From Pseudarthrobacter sulfonivorans (lineage in GTDB: Bacteria; Actinomycetota; Actinomycetes; Actinomycetales; Micrococcaceae): a stretch of DNA of 64,000 bases. The notes beneath the pieces were generated by a model. The model saw only the letters and a program-made list of their open reading frames with translations. It had not been told where the DNA came from and did no database searches. A program made the translations under genes and the position numbers. The DNA is taken from positions 1 through 64,000 of the forward strand of contig NZ_JACXBW010000022.1 of NCBI RefSeq assembly GCF_014712225.1. Direction: 5' to 3'. Positions 1 to 8,447 of this stretch are shown here, piece by piece; the first letter of the stretch is position 1; the number at the start of each line of letters is the position of its first letter.

Positions 1-1
1 C

Positions 2-397
2 CACCACCGGCTCAAACACACCACACCCTGGAAACCCACCGAAGCCACCAAAACCGAACCACCCGGCTGGATCTCACCCACCGGCCGCCACTACACCAGC
101 GAACACCCCGACTGGGAACCACCTACCTGGCCAGACCAGATTGTGGATCTACTGCCCTATGGGGACCGTGGCCTTTCCCTGCCCGAAAGCCTGTCCGAAT
201 GCCCATCCGAGTTCCCGTCCGAGTTCACGTCCGAAAAACCGGTTCCGGCTGATCCCTGGCAGGAGCTGGCGTGGCTGCGACGTCGTCTCCAGAAACCGGA
301 GCCGGTCGCGTTTGCCTCCGTACCTGACTTCCTCTGGCTCACTGAACAGCCGCTGGCGGGCAGCGGCGCGCGTTCGCCGGCCGGCAGCACTGGCTGA
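2..397 (+). CDS. DUF222/HNH endonuclease, C-terminal part (truncated by window edge)
   Basis: The frame is open from base 2 to a TGA at 397, so only the last ~131 residues are present. The translation starts HHRLKHTTPWKPTEATKTE and continues with GWISPTGRHYTSEHPDWEPP, the typical end of the DUF222-HNH (REP13E12-like) proteins found in many copies in Arthrobacter and mycobacterial genomes. The HHRLKH segment is the end of the HNH nuclease domain. After it comes a low-complexity stretch with repeated Ser-Glu/Pro units (about residues 60-80) that is probably disordered. The catalytic core and start lie outside the window. Family members are predicted nucleases, often carried in multi-copy families; the biological role is not settled. 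Nothing here shows whether this copy is intact. Confidence 0.8.
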   Translation, partial: HHRLKHTTPWKPTEATKTEPPGWISPTGRHYTSEHPDWEPPTWPDQIVDLLPYGDRGLSLPESLSECPSEFPSEFTSEKPVPADPWQELAWLRRRLQKPEPVAFASVPDFLWLTEQPLAGSGARSPAGSTG

Positions 398-501
398 TTA
401 GGTCGTACGACCAGACGGGCCCGACCACCATGCTCTTCGACGCCGAGTCACGCATCGTCCATGACCACGGGCGCGGGAACGGGCCTCTGGAAGGACGTCC
501 G

Positions 502-1104
502 CTAGGACTCGTAGGTGAGGTTCTCGTAGTCGGTGTCGTCTTCCTCATCGAGCCGGGCATCAAGCTCTTCGAGCAGCCACGGGTTCACGCGGGCCAGAAT
601 ATTGCGGATTTCCTCGGTCTCCACGGCGGCATACAGCACCGGCCGGGCGTCCCGGTACTTGGTGACCGGGGGCTTGTCCGGCCATTTCTCGGCCAGTGCC
701 TTGACACGTTCCGGCAGGGAATTGTGGGCGTTGTCCGCGATCTTCACGAGGGCGGCGTCGTGGTCCTCAGCGATGTAGCGGATGCCAGCCTGGTAGTTAT
801 CCGGATTGTCGTGCAGCCGGTTGGTAACCCGCTCGATGATGTCCGCTGACCGCTCAGAAACGCCCATCTCCAGAAGTGCCTGCCGGGTGATCGGGGTGTC
901 CTCGGCGATGTCGTGGAGGTAGCCTGCAATCCGGATGTCATCGTCGAAATCAGCCAATGCGTCCCCTACGGCGATGACGTGTTCGCGGTAAGGGCGTTTG
1001 AGTTTGTCCTTCTGCCGGTTGTGGGCAACCTCCGCCAGGACCTTTGCGGTCTCAACAGTGAATCTGGGCCTGGCGCTGTGCTCCATGGAGTGCTGGTCTG
1101 ACAT
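502..1104 (-). CDS. HD-domain hydrolase (SpoT/MESH1-like)
   Basis: A 200-residue protein with an HD metal-dependent phosphohydrolase domain. A histidine at about residue 42 (EHVIAVGDAL), the HD pair in GYLHDIAEDT (residues 64-65) and the downstream Asp in VKIADNAHN (about 124) follow the H...HD...D pattern. HDIAEDT and the ADNAHN segment resemble the hydrolase domain of SpoT/RelA-type and small alarmone hydrolases, which remove the 3'-pyrophosphate of (p)ppGpp. No synthetase, TGS or ACT domain is present, so this would be a stand-alone hydrolase. The C-terminus is acidic (LDEEDDTDYE). It begins at ATG 1104 and is transcribed away from the phenylpropanoid genes. Activity on ppGpp is inference; other HD substrates are possible. 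Confidence 0.75.
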   Translation of the reverse strand: MSDQHSMEHSARPRFTVETAKVLAEVAHNRQKDKLKRPYREHVIAVGDALADFDDDIRIAGYLHDIAEDTPITRQALLEMGVSERSADIIERVTNRLHDNPDNYQAGIRYIAEDHDAALVKIADNAHNSLPERVKALAEKWPDKPPVTKYRDARPVLYAAVETEEIRNILARVNPWLLEELDARLDEEDDTDYENLTYES

Positions 1105-1148
1105 AGTCCAAGCCTACGGCCCCATAGACCGCACCGCCGTACGGCCCC

Positions 1149-1628
1149 TTACACTGCACCGCCCCACAGCGCCTTGCGCAGCAGCGCCTTCAGGGTGGCC
1201 ACTTCAGCGGTCTCGAGGCCTTGCAGCGCCTCGGCCTCGGCCTGCGCGGCCGCCTCAGAAGCACGCTCGTGGAGTTTGGCGCCCGCCGCAGTAGCAGTCA
1301 CGGTCTTGGCCCTGCGGTCCAGCTTGCCGGGAGCCCGGACCACCAGTCTCCGCTTCTCCAGCTCATCCACCAGGGCCACGATCTGGCTCGGATCCAAGCT
1401 CAAGAAATCGGCGAGCTCCCGCTGGGTTGGTTCGAGGCCGCTGTTCGCGAGGATCAGCACCGAATACGAGCGCTCCTTGAGATCAAAAGCGGCGAGGGCC
1501 CGGTTGTTGAGCACGGACCCCGCTGCGTGCAGTTTTGCCAGCAGGAATCCCATGTCGCTAGTGATCGAAGCGGCCACCAACTTGTCCTCGACGCTGCCCT
1601 GCTTTGCTCCCTGCACTTCGATGGTCAT
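1149..1628 (-). CDS. phdR: MarR-family repressor of the phenylpropanoid cluster
   Basis: A winged-helix MarR regulator of 159 residues. The recognition helix region follows QRELADFLSLDPSQIVALVDELEKR and is followed by the wing DRRAKTVTATAAG. The frame also allows a TTG start 21 bases upstream (1649), but ATG 1628 has a good ribosome site (CTGGAG, 4-base gap), so I chose it. The gene is divergent from the SDR-first catabolic operon, the arrangement of Corynebacterium glutamicum phdR; Rhodococcus CouR is the equivalent MarR repressor, relieved by p-coumaroyl-CoA. A dyad TCCAT-N6-ATGGA lies between the two genes. Role as local repressor is inferred from family and position; ligand not shown. Confidence 0.8.
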   Translation of the reverse strand: MTIEVQGAKQGSVEDKLVAASITSDMGFLLAKLHAAGSVLNNRALAAFDLKERSYSVLILANSGLEPTQRELADFLSLDPSQIVALVDELEKRRLVVRAPGKLDRRAKTVTATAAGAKLHERASEAAAQAEAEALQGLETAEVATLKALLRKALWGGAV

Positions 1629-1674
1629 GTCACTCCAGATAGTTTTCAAAATAAATCATTGACTTCTACAACAA

Positions 1675-1690
1675 TCCATATTCTCATGGA
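1675..1690. promoter_or_regulatory. Candidate MarR operator
   Basis: Inverted repeat TCCAT-ATTCTC-ATGGA in the 124-bp gap between the divergent regulator and the SDR gene. A TTGACT hexamer (1659-1664) precedes it and would be a -35 for the rightward operon, placing the dyad over the -10 region, a usual repressor position. The -10 itself is weak. Binding is inferred only. Confidence 0.4.
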
Positions 1691-1752
1691 TACAGAACAG
1701 CATCCCATGCCGGACGGCAAGGTGAACATGGTCAGCTAGCAAAGGAGCAGCA

Positions 1753-2691
1753 ATGAGCCTGTCAGGCAAAGTAGCAATCGTCACCGGAAGCGGTCAGGGT
1801 CTTGGCCTCGCCTATGCCCGCGAACTCGCCCGCCAAGGTGCCGCCGTCGTCATCAACGACGTGAACGCGGAGACCGCTGCGCAGGCTGTGGCACAGATTG
1901 AGGCCGACGGCGGCCGGGCCACCGCCGTGGTCGCCCCCGTGGGCAGCACCGAAGCCGCCAAGGCGCTGGTGGCCGGAGCGGTCGAAGCTTACGGCCGCTT
2001 GGATATTCTGGTCACCAATGCCGGGATCCTGCGGGACAAGAGCCTGCTGAAGATGTCCGACGAGGACTTCGACCTCGTGATCAACGTCCACCTCAAGGGC
2101 ACCTTCACCTGCGTCCGGGAGGCCTTCGCCCACTTCAAGGAGAACAACGTCCAAGGCCGGATCATCACCATCGGTTCCCCGACGGGTCAGCGCGGCAACT
2201 TTGGCCAGACCAACTACGCCGCAGCCAAGGCGGGCATCGTGGGCATGGTCCGCACCTGGGCGCTGGAAATGAAGAAGGCCGGCGTGACCGTCAACTCCGT
2301 CATCCCGGTTGCCGCCACCGCCATGACCAAGACCGTCCCCTACTTCCAAAAGGCCGTGGAAGCCGACGAGCGCGGCGAGGCCATGCCATCCTTCTTCCGG
2401 CACGACCTCGGCTTCGGAACGGCCGGCGACGTCGCGGGCCTCATTGCGTTCCTCGCCTCCGACGAGGCCGCCAACATCACCGGACAGGCGATCGGAGCCG
2501 GCGGCGACCGGCTGCAGGTCTGGACCCACCCGGAGCCAGCGACCACCGAATACCGCGACGGCGGCTGGAGCTACGAAGCCCTGCGCGAGAACGCCGGTGA
2601 GCTGTTCAGCGCTGACACACTCCAGAGCTACGGCGAGGAATTCCTGCCGCTGCCGGAGGAGCTCAAGCCCGAGCCGGCCCCGGCACGCTAG
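1753..2691 (+). CDS. phdB: SDR 3-hydroxyacyl-CoA dehydrogenase, phenylpropanoid side-chain oxidation
   Basis: A 312-residue short-chain dehydrogenase. It has the TGSGQGLG cofactor loop (residues 11-18), NAG (89-91), and the catalytic Ser142, Tyr155 and Lys159 (NYAAAKAG). An Asp at the end of strand 2 (VVINDVN) points to NAD+. It has about 50 residues more than a minimal SDR, as a C-terminal tail rich in Glu and Pro. The ribosome site AAAGGAG precedes ATG 1753. As first gene of the operon, with hydrolase, dehydrogenase and hydratase behind it, it should oxidise 3-hydroxy-3-arylpropanoyl-CoA to the beta-keto thioester. The order matches C. glutamicum phdB-C-D-E (cg0344-cg0347); the Rhodococcus counterpart is in the cou cluster. 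Substrate assignment is from synteny. Confidence 0.82.
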   Translation: MSLSGKVAIVTGSGQGLGLAYARELARQGAAVVINDVNAETAAQAVAQIEADGGRATAVVAPVGSTEAAKALVAGAVEAYGRLDILVTNAGILRDKSLLKMSDEDFDLVINVHLKGTFTCVREAFAHFKENNVQGRIITIGSPTGQRGNFGQTNYAAAKAGIVGMVRTWALEMKKAGVTVNSVIPVAATAMTKTVPYFQKAVEADERGEAMPSFFRHDLGFGTAGDVAGLIAFLASDEAANITGQAIGAGGDRLQVWTHPEPATTEYRDGGWSYEALRENAGELFSADTLQSYGEEFLPLPEELKPEPAPAR

Positions 2692-2730
2692 TCCACTGCG
2701 CGCCGGCCACTGACTGCTAAGGAAATCCAT

Positions 2731-3615
2731 ATGCGTTATGAACTGGGCATCGATGCCGCCAAACTCGATGCGATTGACATGCACGTTCACCTGGAGGTGG
2801 ATGGCCACGGCCACGAATCACTGCCACAGACCCTGACCGAGGCGTCCGCGAAGTACTTCAAAGCCGAGGACCGCACCCCCTCGCTGGACCGCATCGCGGA
2901 GATCTACCGCGAACTGAACATGGCCGCCGTCGTGTTCACCGTGGACGCACGCACCCAGCTCAAGCACGAGCCGAACAGCATCCCGGAGCTGATCGCCGGC
3001 GCGGCGAAGAACAACGACGTGCTGATTCCCTTCGGCAGCGTGGACCCCCGCACCGGGGAAGATGCGATTGCCGGCGCCAAGCACCAGGCCATCGAGCTCG
3101 GTGCCCGGGGCTTCAAGTTCCACCCGTCCCTGCAGGGCTTCGACCCTTCCAACGAGCGGTTCTACCCGCTCTGGGACACCCTCCAGGAGCTCGGGCTGCC
3201 CGCGATCTTCCACACCGGACAGAACGGCATGGGCGCAGGCCTCCCGGGCGGATACGGCATCAAGCTTGCCTACTCCAACCCGCTCCTGCTGGACGCCGTC
3301 GCCGCGGATTTCCCGGAACTGCAGATCATCATGGCGCACCCTTCCGTTCCATGGCAGGACGAGGCCAACTCCATCGCGACACACAAATCGAATGTCTTCA
3401 TTGACCTGTCCGGCTGGTCGCCGAAGTACTTCCCTGAGTCCCTGGTGCGGATGTCCAACTCGGTCCTGCAGGACAAGGTCCTCTTCGGCACCGACTTCCC
3501 ACTCATCACCCCGCAGAAATGGCTCGGCGCGTTCGCGGACCTCCCACTCAAGGACGAGGTCCGGCCCAAAATCCTTAAGGACAACGCCGTCCGACTGCTG
3601 GGACTGGGAGCCTGA
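2731..3615 (+). CDS. phdC: Amidohydrolase-superfamily aryl beta-ketoacyl-CoA hydrolase
   Basis: A 294-residue TIM-barrel metal hydrolase. The N-terminal metal pair is in IDMHVHLE (His18, His20); further ligands are in FKFHPS, IFHTGQNG, IIMAHPS and the Asp of LFGTDFP, the normal amidohydrolase set. Although annotated generically as metal-dependent hydrolases, members at this position in Rhodococcus (CouO) and Corynebacterium (phdC) cleave 4-hydroxyphenyl-beta-ketoacyl-CoA to the 4-hydroxybenzoate-type acid and acetyl-CoA. That replaces the thiolase of normal beta-oxidation and makes the route a deacetylation. It starts at ATG 2731 (AAGGA upstream), 39 bases after the SDR, and ends one base before the next start codon. 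Function rests on the family and the conserved operon. Confidence 0.82.
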   Translation: MRYELGIDAAKLDAIDMHVHLEVDGHGHESLPQTLTEASAKYFKAEDRTPSLDRIAEIYRELNMAAVVFTVDARTQLKHEPNSIPELIAGAAKNNDVLIPFGSVDPRTGEDAIAGAKHQAIELGARGFKFHPSLQGFDPSNERFYPLWDTLQELGLPAIFHTGQNGMGAGLPGGYGIKLAYSNPLLLDAVAADFPELQIIMAHPSVPWQDEANSIATHKSNVFIDLSGWSPKYFPESLVRMSNSVLQDKVLFGTDFPLITPQKWLGAFADLPLKDEVRPKILKDNAVRLLGLGA

Positions 3616-3616
3616 G

Positions 3617-4882
3617 ATGGGCACGACGACGGTGGAACCCTCAGTGGGTGCCATGCCTCCCGGAGAGGGACAAGAACGCCTCTATCGATTCTCGGACTTC
3701 TACGATGCGGAGTCCCTCCTGACCGACAGCGAGCGCCGGGTCCTGGGCAGGCTCCGCACCTTCCTTGACGAGAAGGCACATCCGCTGCTGGCGGACCACT
3801 GGGAGCGCGGCGAATTTCCCACTGAACTCGCGCAGCCGCTGATCGACCTGGACCTGATGGAGCCGGCCGAACTGACGGAACCTGCCGAACCGACGGGCGC
3901 CCCGGGTGCAGGACGAGTTCCTGCCCGGGGTATCTACCAAGGGTTCCGGATCTTCGAACTCGCACGCACGGACGCTTCACTGGCAACCTGGTACACGTCG
4001 CAGGCAGGGCTCTTCCGCACGGCCATCCGCGTGGGGGCCTCAGAGGCGCAGCAGCAGGAGTGGATGCCCAAGGTCATCGACTTCTCCCTCAAGGGTGTCT
4101 TCTCCCTGACCGAGCCGGAGCACGGTTCGGACATCGCCGGCGGACTGTCCACCACCGCACGCCGCGAAGGCGACGGCTGGGTCCTGGACGGCGCGAAGCG
4201 CTGGATCGGCGGCGCGTCCACCGCAGACGTCCTGGCCGTGTTCGCCCGGGACGTGGCGGACGGGCAGGTGAAAGCGTTCCTCGTCGAGCGCGAGGCCCCG
4301 GGCGTGGCACTGGAGAAGATCCACGGCAAGACGTCCCTGCGGATGATGCAGAACGCCCACATCACCCTCACCGGGGTCAGGGTGCCCGAAGCCATGCGCC
4401 TGCACAACGTGAACTCCTTCCGCGACGTCGCAGCGATGCTGCGGGCCATGCGCTCGGACGTCGCGTGGATCGCCACCGGCATCCAGGCCGGCGCCTTCGA
4501 AGCCGCCCTGGCCTATGTCAACGAACGCCAACAGTTCGGCCGCAGCCTTGGCTCGTTCCAACTGGTCCAGGAGAAACTGGCCCGGATGCTCGGCAACATC
4601 ACCTCCTCCCTGTCGTTGGTGGTCCGGTTGACCGAACAGCAGGCCAAAGGCATCTACCGCGACCAGGACTCAGCCCTGGCGAAGATGCAGACGTCCCTGC
4701 TGATGCGCGAAACCGTGGCGTTGGCCCGCGAGGTTGTGGGCGGCAACGGCATCACCCTCGACACCGACGTTGCCCGCTTCCATGCGGACGCCGAAGCCGT
4801 CTATTCCTACGAAGGCACCCATGAGATCAATGCGCTCATTGTGGGCCGCGCCCTGACCGGCGAAAGCGCCTTCACCCGCTGA
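3617..4882 (+). CDS. phdD: Acyl-CoA dehydrogenase for saturated arylpropanoyl-CoA
   Basis: A 421-residue FAD acyl-CoA dehydrogenase. Family marks are FSLTEPEHGSD (flavin/substrate loop), WIGGAS, RQQFGRSLGSFQ, and the C-terminal EAVYSYEGTHEINALIVGRALTG, with the catalytic-type Glu in YEGTHE as in the glutaryl-CoA/isovaleryl branch. The frame is open far upstream over phdC, but ATG 3617 sits one base after the phdC stop with GGGAG in front, and the protein then has normal length. A Glu/Pro/Ala-rich insert (about residues 77-98) is unusual. In C. glutamicum the equivalent gene is needed only for saturated substrates such as 3-(4-hydroxyphenyl)propionate. Its presence predicts use of dihydrocinnamates as well as cinnamates. 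Confidence 0.82.
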   Translation: MGTTTVEPSVGAMPPGEGQERLYRFSDFYDAESLLTDSERRVLGRLRTFLDEKAHPLLADHWERGEFPTELAQPLIDLDLMEPAELTEPAEPTGAPGAGRVPARGIYQGFRIFELARTDASLATWYTSQAGLFRTAIRVGASEAQQQEWMPKVIDFSLKGVFSLTEPEHGSDIAGGLSTTARREGDGWVLDGAKRWIGGASTADVLAVFARDVADGQVKAFLVEREAPGVALEKIHGKTSLRMMQNAHITLTGVRVPEAMRLHNVNSFRDVAAMLRAMRSDVAWIATGIQAGAFEAALAYVNERQQFGRSLGSFQLVQEKLARMLGNITSSLSLVVRLTEQQAKGIYRDQDSALAKMQTSLLMRETVALAREVVGGNGITLDTDVARFHADAEAVYSYEGTHEINALIVGRALTGESAFTR

Positions 4883-4964
4883 CCAGCGCTCAAGCACGGA
4901 ACCCGGCACCCGCCGTCGTGCTTTCAACTACTAACCCCGAACCAAACCCAACCAGGAGGCAAAG

Positions 4965-5420
4965 ATGCCCAATCTCGTCGTCGACTTCGACAAACTGCTC
5001 ACCCTTTCCGGCACCGACCTGGGCGTTACCGAATACATCGAGATCACGCAGGAGCAGATCAACAAATTCGCTGACGCCACCGGTGACGACCAGTGGATCC
5101 ATGTGGATCCGGAGCGAGCCAAGGACGGCCCGTTCGGGGCCCCCATCGCCCACGGCTTCCTTACCCTCTCGCTCATCATCCCGTTCTGGGGCGAGCTGTT
5201 CGACGTCGAAGGCGTCACCACCAAGGTCAACTACGGCCTGGACAAGGTCCGTTTCACGTCGCCGGTGAAGGTCGGCTCGCGGATCCGCATGCAGGCCACC
5301 ATCGCCGACGTCACCGAGGTCAAGGGCGGCGCCCAGATCAAGGTCGCGAGCACCATCGAGATCGAAGGCCAGGAACGCCCCGCTGTCGTCGCCGAATTCC
5401 TGGCCCGGTTCTACAAGTAA
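4965..5420 (+). CDS. phdE: MaoC-like enoyl-CoA hydratase
   Basis: A single hot-dog domain of 151 residues. The hydratase motif is in DATGDDQWIHVDPERA, with the catalytic Asp and His, followed by FGAPIAHGFLTLSLI as in R-specific hydratases of the MaoC/NodN type. It should add water across the double bond of p-coumaroyl-CoA-type thioesters. ATG 4965 follows a strong AGGAGG. The gene lies 82 bases after the dehydrogenase and 35 bases before the transporter, in the same operon. There is no separate crotonase-type hydratase in the cluster, so this is the only candidate for the hydration step. Assigned as the phdE position of C. glutamicum. Confidence 0.8.
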   Translation: MPNLVVDFDKLLTLSGTDLGVTEYIEITQEQINKFADATGDDQWIHVDPERAKDGPFGAPIAHGFLTLSLIIPFWGELFDVEGVTTKVNYGLDKVRFTSPVKVGSRIRMQATIADVTEVKGGAQIKVASTIEIEGQERPAVVAEFLARFYK

Positions 5421-5455
5421 CCACCCCTCCGCGCACTTTTTTCAAAGGAACAACC

Positions 5456-6823
5456 ATGTCCGGACTCAACCAGCTGCAAGCCCTGGGCACTGCCGAGCGT
5501 CGCAAGGAAGCACGCACCGTCATCGCCTCCAGCTACCTGGGCAGCACCATCGAGTACTACGACTTCCTGCTTTACGCCACCGCCGCCGCCGTAGTGTTCC
5601 CGAAGGTCTTCTTCAGCGGAATGGACGACTGGGTGGGCGTTGTGGCCGCCTACGGCACGTTCGCCGCCGGCTATGTAGCCCGCCCCCTGGGCGGCATCAT
5701 CTTCGGCCACTTCGGCGACAAGCTCGGCCGCAAGAACATGCTGATCATCTCCATGCTGATGATGGGCATCGCGTCCACACTGATCGGCGTGGTACCCGAC
5801 GCCTCCGTGGCAGGCCCCTGGGGCGCGGTGCTCCTGGTAATCCTCCGCGTCTTCCAGGGCATTGCCGTGGGCGGGGAGTGGGGCGGCGCAGCACTGATGG
5901 CGCTGGAGCATTCCGAATCCGGCAAGCGTGGCTTCGCTGCGTCCTTCGTGAACGCAGGCGCTCCCACTGGCGCCGTCCTCGGCACACTCGCCATGGGCGC
6001 ATTCGCTGCCCTGCCCAATGACCAGTTCCTCAGCTGGGGCTGGCGCGTGCCGTTCCTGCTCTCCTTCGTCCTGCTGGGCGTGGGCATGTTCGTCCGCCTG
6101 AAGGTCTCCGAAAGCCCCATCTTCAAGGCTGCACTGGAACAAGAGAAGGCTGAGAAGGCAATGGCCGAACAGGCAGCCACCCGGGCAGGCATCACCCTCA
6201 AGCGTGACATTCCGCTGCTGCTGGTTCTGCGGCGTCCCAAGACCCTGATCTTCACCATGCTGGCCGGTGCCGCCGGATTCGCACTCCAGGTTGTGCTGGC
6301 GACGTTCTCGGTCACGTATGCCGTGTCCAAGGGCGCGGACCGGCAGGGTGTGCTGTACGCCTTTGCCGCAGCGTCAGCACTGTCCATCGTGTTCGTCATC
6401 CTGGGCGGCAAGCTCTCCGACAAACTTGGCCGGCGCCCGGTGATGATCGGCGGCCTGGTGCTGTTCATCATTTACCTGATCCCCATGTTTTCGCTGCTGT
6501 CCTCGAACAACATCATGCTGATCTTCGTTGCCTTTGCGATCGGCCTGATGATCCACTCCACCCTGTTCGGCCCCCTGGCGGCCTTCGTGTCCGAACAGTT
6601 CGGAACCACATCCCGCTACACCGGCGCTTCACTGGGCTATCAACTGGCAACCCTCCTGGGCGCCGGCTTCACCCCGGGCATCGTGGCCCAGATCTTCAAG
6701 GATTCGGGGCAGAACACGTCCTCGGTGGTCACCTATCTGGCCATCATGTCCGTGGTTTCCATCGTGTTCATCCTGCTCACCCGGGAACCCAAGAACAACG
6801 ACCTCCTCACGGTGAAGTCCTGA
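5456..6823 (+). CDS. phdT: MHS-family MFS transporter, probable phenylpropanoid uptake
   Basis: A 455-residue, 12-helix metabolite:H+ symporter. SSYLGSTIEYYDFLLYATAA at the start of helix 1 and GHFGDKLGRKNMLI in loop 2-3 are diagnostic of the MHS (ProP/ShiA-like) branch, and SDKLGRRPVMIGG is the second-half repeat. The frame is open back to 5093 over the hydratase gene, but ATG 5456 has AAAGGA eight bases upstream and gives the family length. Lying between hydratase and ligase in the operon, it most likely imports hydroxycinnamates, like PhdT/CouT. The transported compound cannot be read from the sequence. Confidence 0.8.
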   Translation: MSGLNQLQALGTAERRKEARTVIASSYLGSTIEYYDFLLYATAAAVVFPKVFFSGMDDWVGVVAAYGTFAAGYVARPLGGIIFGHFGDKLGRKNMLIISMLMMGIASTLIGVVPDASVAGPWGAVLLVILRVFQGIAVGGEWGGAALMALEHSESGKRGFAASFVNAGAPTGAVLGTLAMGAFAALPNDQFLSWGWRVPFLLSFVLLGVGMFVRLKVSESPIFKAALEQEKAEKAMAEQAATRAGITLKRDIPLLLVLRRPKTLIFTMLAGAAGFALQVVLATFSVTYAVSKGADRQGVLYAFAAASALSIVFVILGGKLSDKLGRRPVMIGGLVLFIIYLIPMFSLLSSNNIMLIFVAFAIGLMIHSTLFGPLAAFVSEQFGTTSRYTGASLGYQLATLLGAGFTPGIVAQIFKDSGQNTSSVVTYLAIMSVVSIVFILLTREPKNNDLLTVKS

Positions 6824-6878
6824 TGGCCTTCTCCCCCTCCGCCACCACGGACTAACCTCACAGTAGAAAGGATCCGCC

Positions 6879-8447
6879 ATGGAGAACTTCGGTATCGGCT
6901 CGTGGCTGGAGCGGCGCCGCCCCAAGTCCGGCAGCAAGACAGCGCTCATCAACGGGGACCGGGAACTCAGCTACGAGCAACTCGCTGACCGGAGCGTCCG
7001 GCTGGCCAACGCCCTCCGGGACGGCGGGGTCAGCCGGGGGGACCGGGTGGCCTACCTCGGGGACAACCACCCGTCATTCCTTGAAACGCTCTTCGCGTGC
7101 GGACAGCTGGGAGCCATCTTCGTCCCCCTCAATACCCGGCTGGCCCCGCCGGAGATCCAGTTCCAGCTTCAGGACTGTGGAACGGAAACATTGATCCATG
7201 CCGGGAGCCTGGATCTCCTCGCCGCCGCCGGAGCGTCGGGCACGGGAGTGAACCGTCGCATCTCGGTGGATGATTCCACCGACGGCGCGGTTACCTCCGG
7301 GAGTGCCGGCGGACAAAGCACGACGGCGGCGGAAGACTTCGACGCGGTGCTCGCCTCAGGAGGGGACCAGTACGTTGATGAAGCGGTGGACCTGGCCGAC
7401 GGTGCCATGATTCTCTACACCTCCGGCACCACCGGGAACCCCAAGGGGGCGCTGCTGACGCACGGGAACATCGTGTGGAACTGCATGAACGTCATCGTCG
7501 ACTTCGACTTTGTTTCCACGGATGTCGCGCTGATGATCTCGCCGATGTTCCACGTGGCTTCCCTGGACATGGGTGTCCTCCCCACGCTCCTCAAGGGCGG
7601 GACGGTGGTTCTCGAGCCCAGGTTCGATCCCGCACGGACTCTGGAGCTGATCGAAAAGCATCGTGCCACAACTATCAGCGGCGTACCCACCACGTATCAG
7701 ATGCTGTGCGAGCATCCGGCCTGGGACACCACCGAGCTGAGTTCGTTGAACAAGCTAACGTGCGGCGGGTCGGCTGTTCCCCTGCGGGTGCTGGAGGCCT
7801 ATGAACAGCGGGGCCTGCGCTTCTCCAACGGCTATGGCATGACGGAGACCGCGCCGGGGGCCACCACCCTGCCCGCGGCCCGGTCCCGGGAAAAGGCTGG
7901 CTCCTCCGGGCTCCCGCATTTCTTCACGGATGTGCGGATCGCCGACTTCGACGGGACGGTGGCCCCTGCGGGATCTGTGGGCGAGATCCAGATCAAGGGC
8001 CCCAATGTGATCCACGAATACTGGAACCGGCCCGCGGCAAGTGCCGAGTCCTATGACGCAGGCGGATGGTTCAAGTCCGGCGATATGGGCTACAAGGACA
8101 AGGACGGCTTTGTGTTTGTGTCCGACCGCCTCAAGGACATGATCATCTCCGGCGGCGAAAACATCTATCCGGCCGAGGTGGAGCAGGCCATCACCGAACT
8201 GGATGCAGTGGGCAGCGTGGCCGTCATCGGCGTCGCCGACGAGAAGTGGGGTGAAGTCCCGCGAGCCGTCGTCCTCCTGCGTGAGGGCGCCCAGCTCACC
8301 GAGGCCGAGCTGCGGACGCATCTTGAGGGAAGGCTGGCGCGTTACAAAATCCCCAAGTCAGTGGTGTTCGTGGACGAAATGCCGCGCACTGCCAGCGGGA
8401 AAATCCGGAAGAACGATCTTCGGAAGCTCTCCGCGGGCCAGGGTTAA
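6879..8447 (+). CDS. phdA: Aryl-propenoate/-propanoate CoA ligase
   Basis: A 522-residue ANL-superfamily acyl-CoA synthetase. AMP-binding P-loop YTSGTTGNPKG is near residue 180, GYGMTETAPG (A5), the hinge region SDRLKDMIISGGENIYPAEVE, and the C-terminal catalytic lysine in TASGKIRKNDLRK (about residue 508). It should activate p-coumarate, ferulate or their dihydro forms to CoA thioesters, the first step for the upstream enzymes. It starts at ATG 6879 after AAAGGA, 55 bases past the transporter, closing the operon. In C. glutamicum the ligase sits on the other side of the repressor; here it is appended to the same operon. Its stop codon is embedded in TTAA shared with the convergent gluQ stop. 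Confidence 0.82.
   Translation: MENFGIGSWLERRRPKSGSKTALINGDRELSYEQLADRSVRLANALRDGGVSRGDRVAYLGDNHPSFLETLFACGQLGAIFVPLNTRLAPPEIQFQLQDCGTETLIHAGSLDLLAAAGASGTGVNRRISVDDSTDGAVTSGSAGGQSTTAAEDFDAVLASGGDQYVDEAVDLADGAMILYTSGTTGNPKGALLTHGNIVWNCMNVIVDFDFVSTDVALMISPMFHVASLDMGVLPTLLKGGTVVLEPRFDPARTLELIEKHRATTISGVPTTYQMLCEHPAWDTTELSSLNKLTCGGSAVPLRVLEAYEQRGLRFSNGYGMTETAPGATTLPAARSREKAGSSGLPHFFTDVRIADFDGTVAPAGSVGEIQIKGPNVIHEYWNRPAASAESYDAGGWFKSGDMGYKDKDGFVFVSDRLKDMIISGGENIYPAEVEQAITELDAVGSVAVIGVADEKWGEVPRAVVLLREGAQLTEAELRTHLEGRLARYKIPKSVVFVDEMPRTASGKIRKNDLRKLSAGQG

Noticed and set aside
1762..2814. 350-codon open frame on the minus strand opposite the SDR gene
   Set aside because: Exactly antisense to a gene with a full SDR motif set; the high GC third position keeps the other frame open. 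The protein has no family pattern.
3062..3616. 185-residue N-terminal extension of the acyl-CoA dehydrogenase
   Set aside because: The extension overlaps phdC in another frame and is Ser/Arg/Thr-rich; ATG 3617 has a ribosome site and gives the family length.
5093..5455. 121-residue N-terminal extension of the MHS transporter
   Set aside because: It overlaps the hydratase gene and is Arg/Pro-rich; ATG 5456 is right before helix 1 with AAAGGA upstream.
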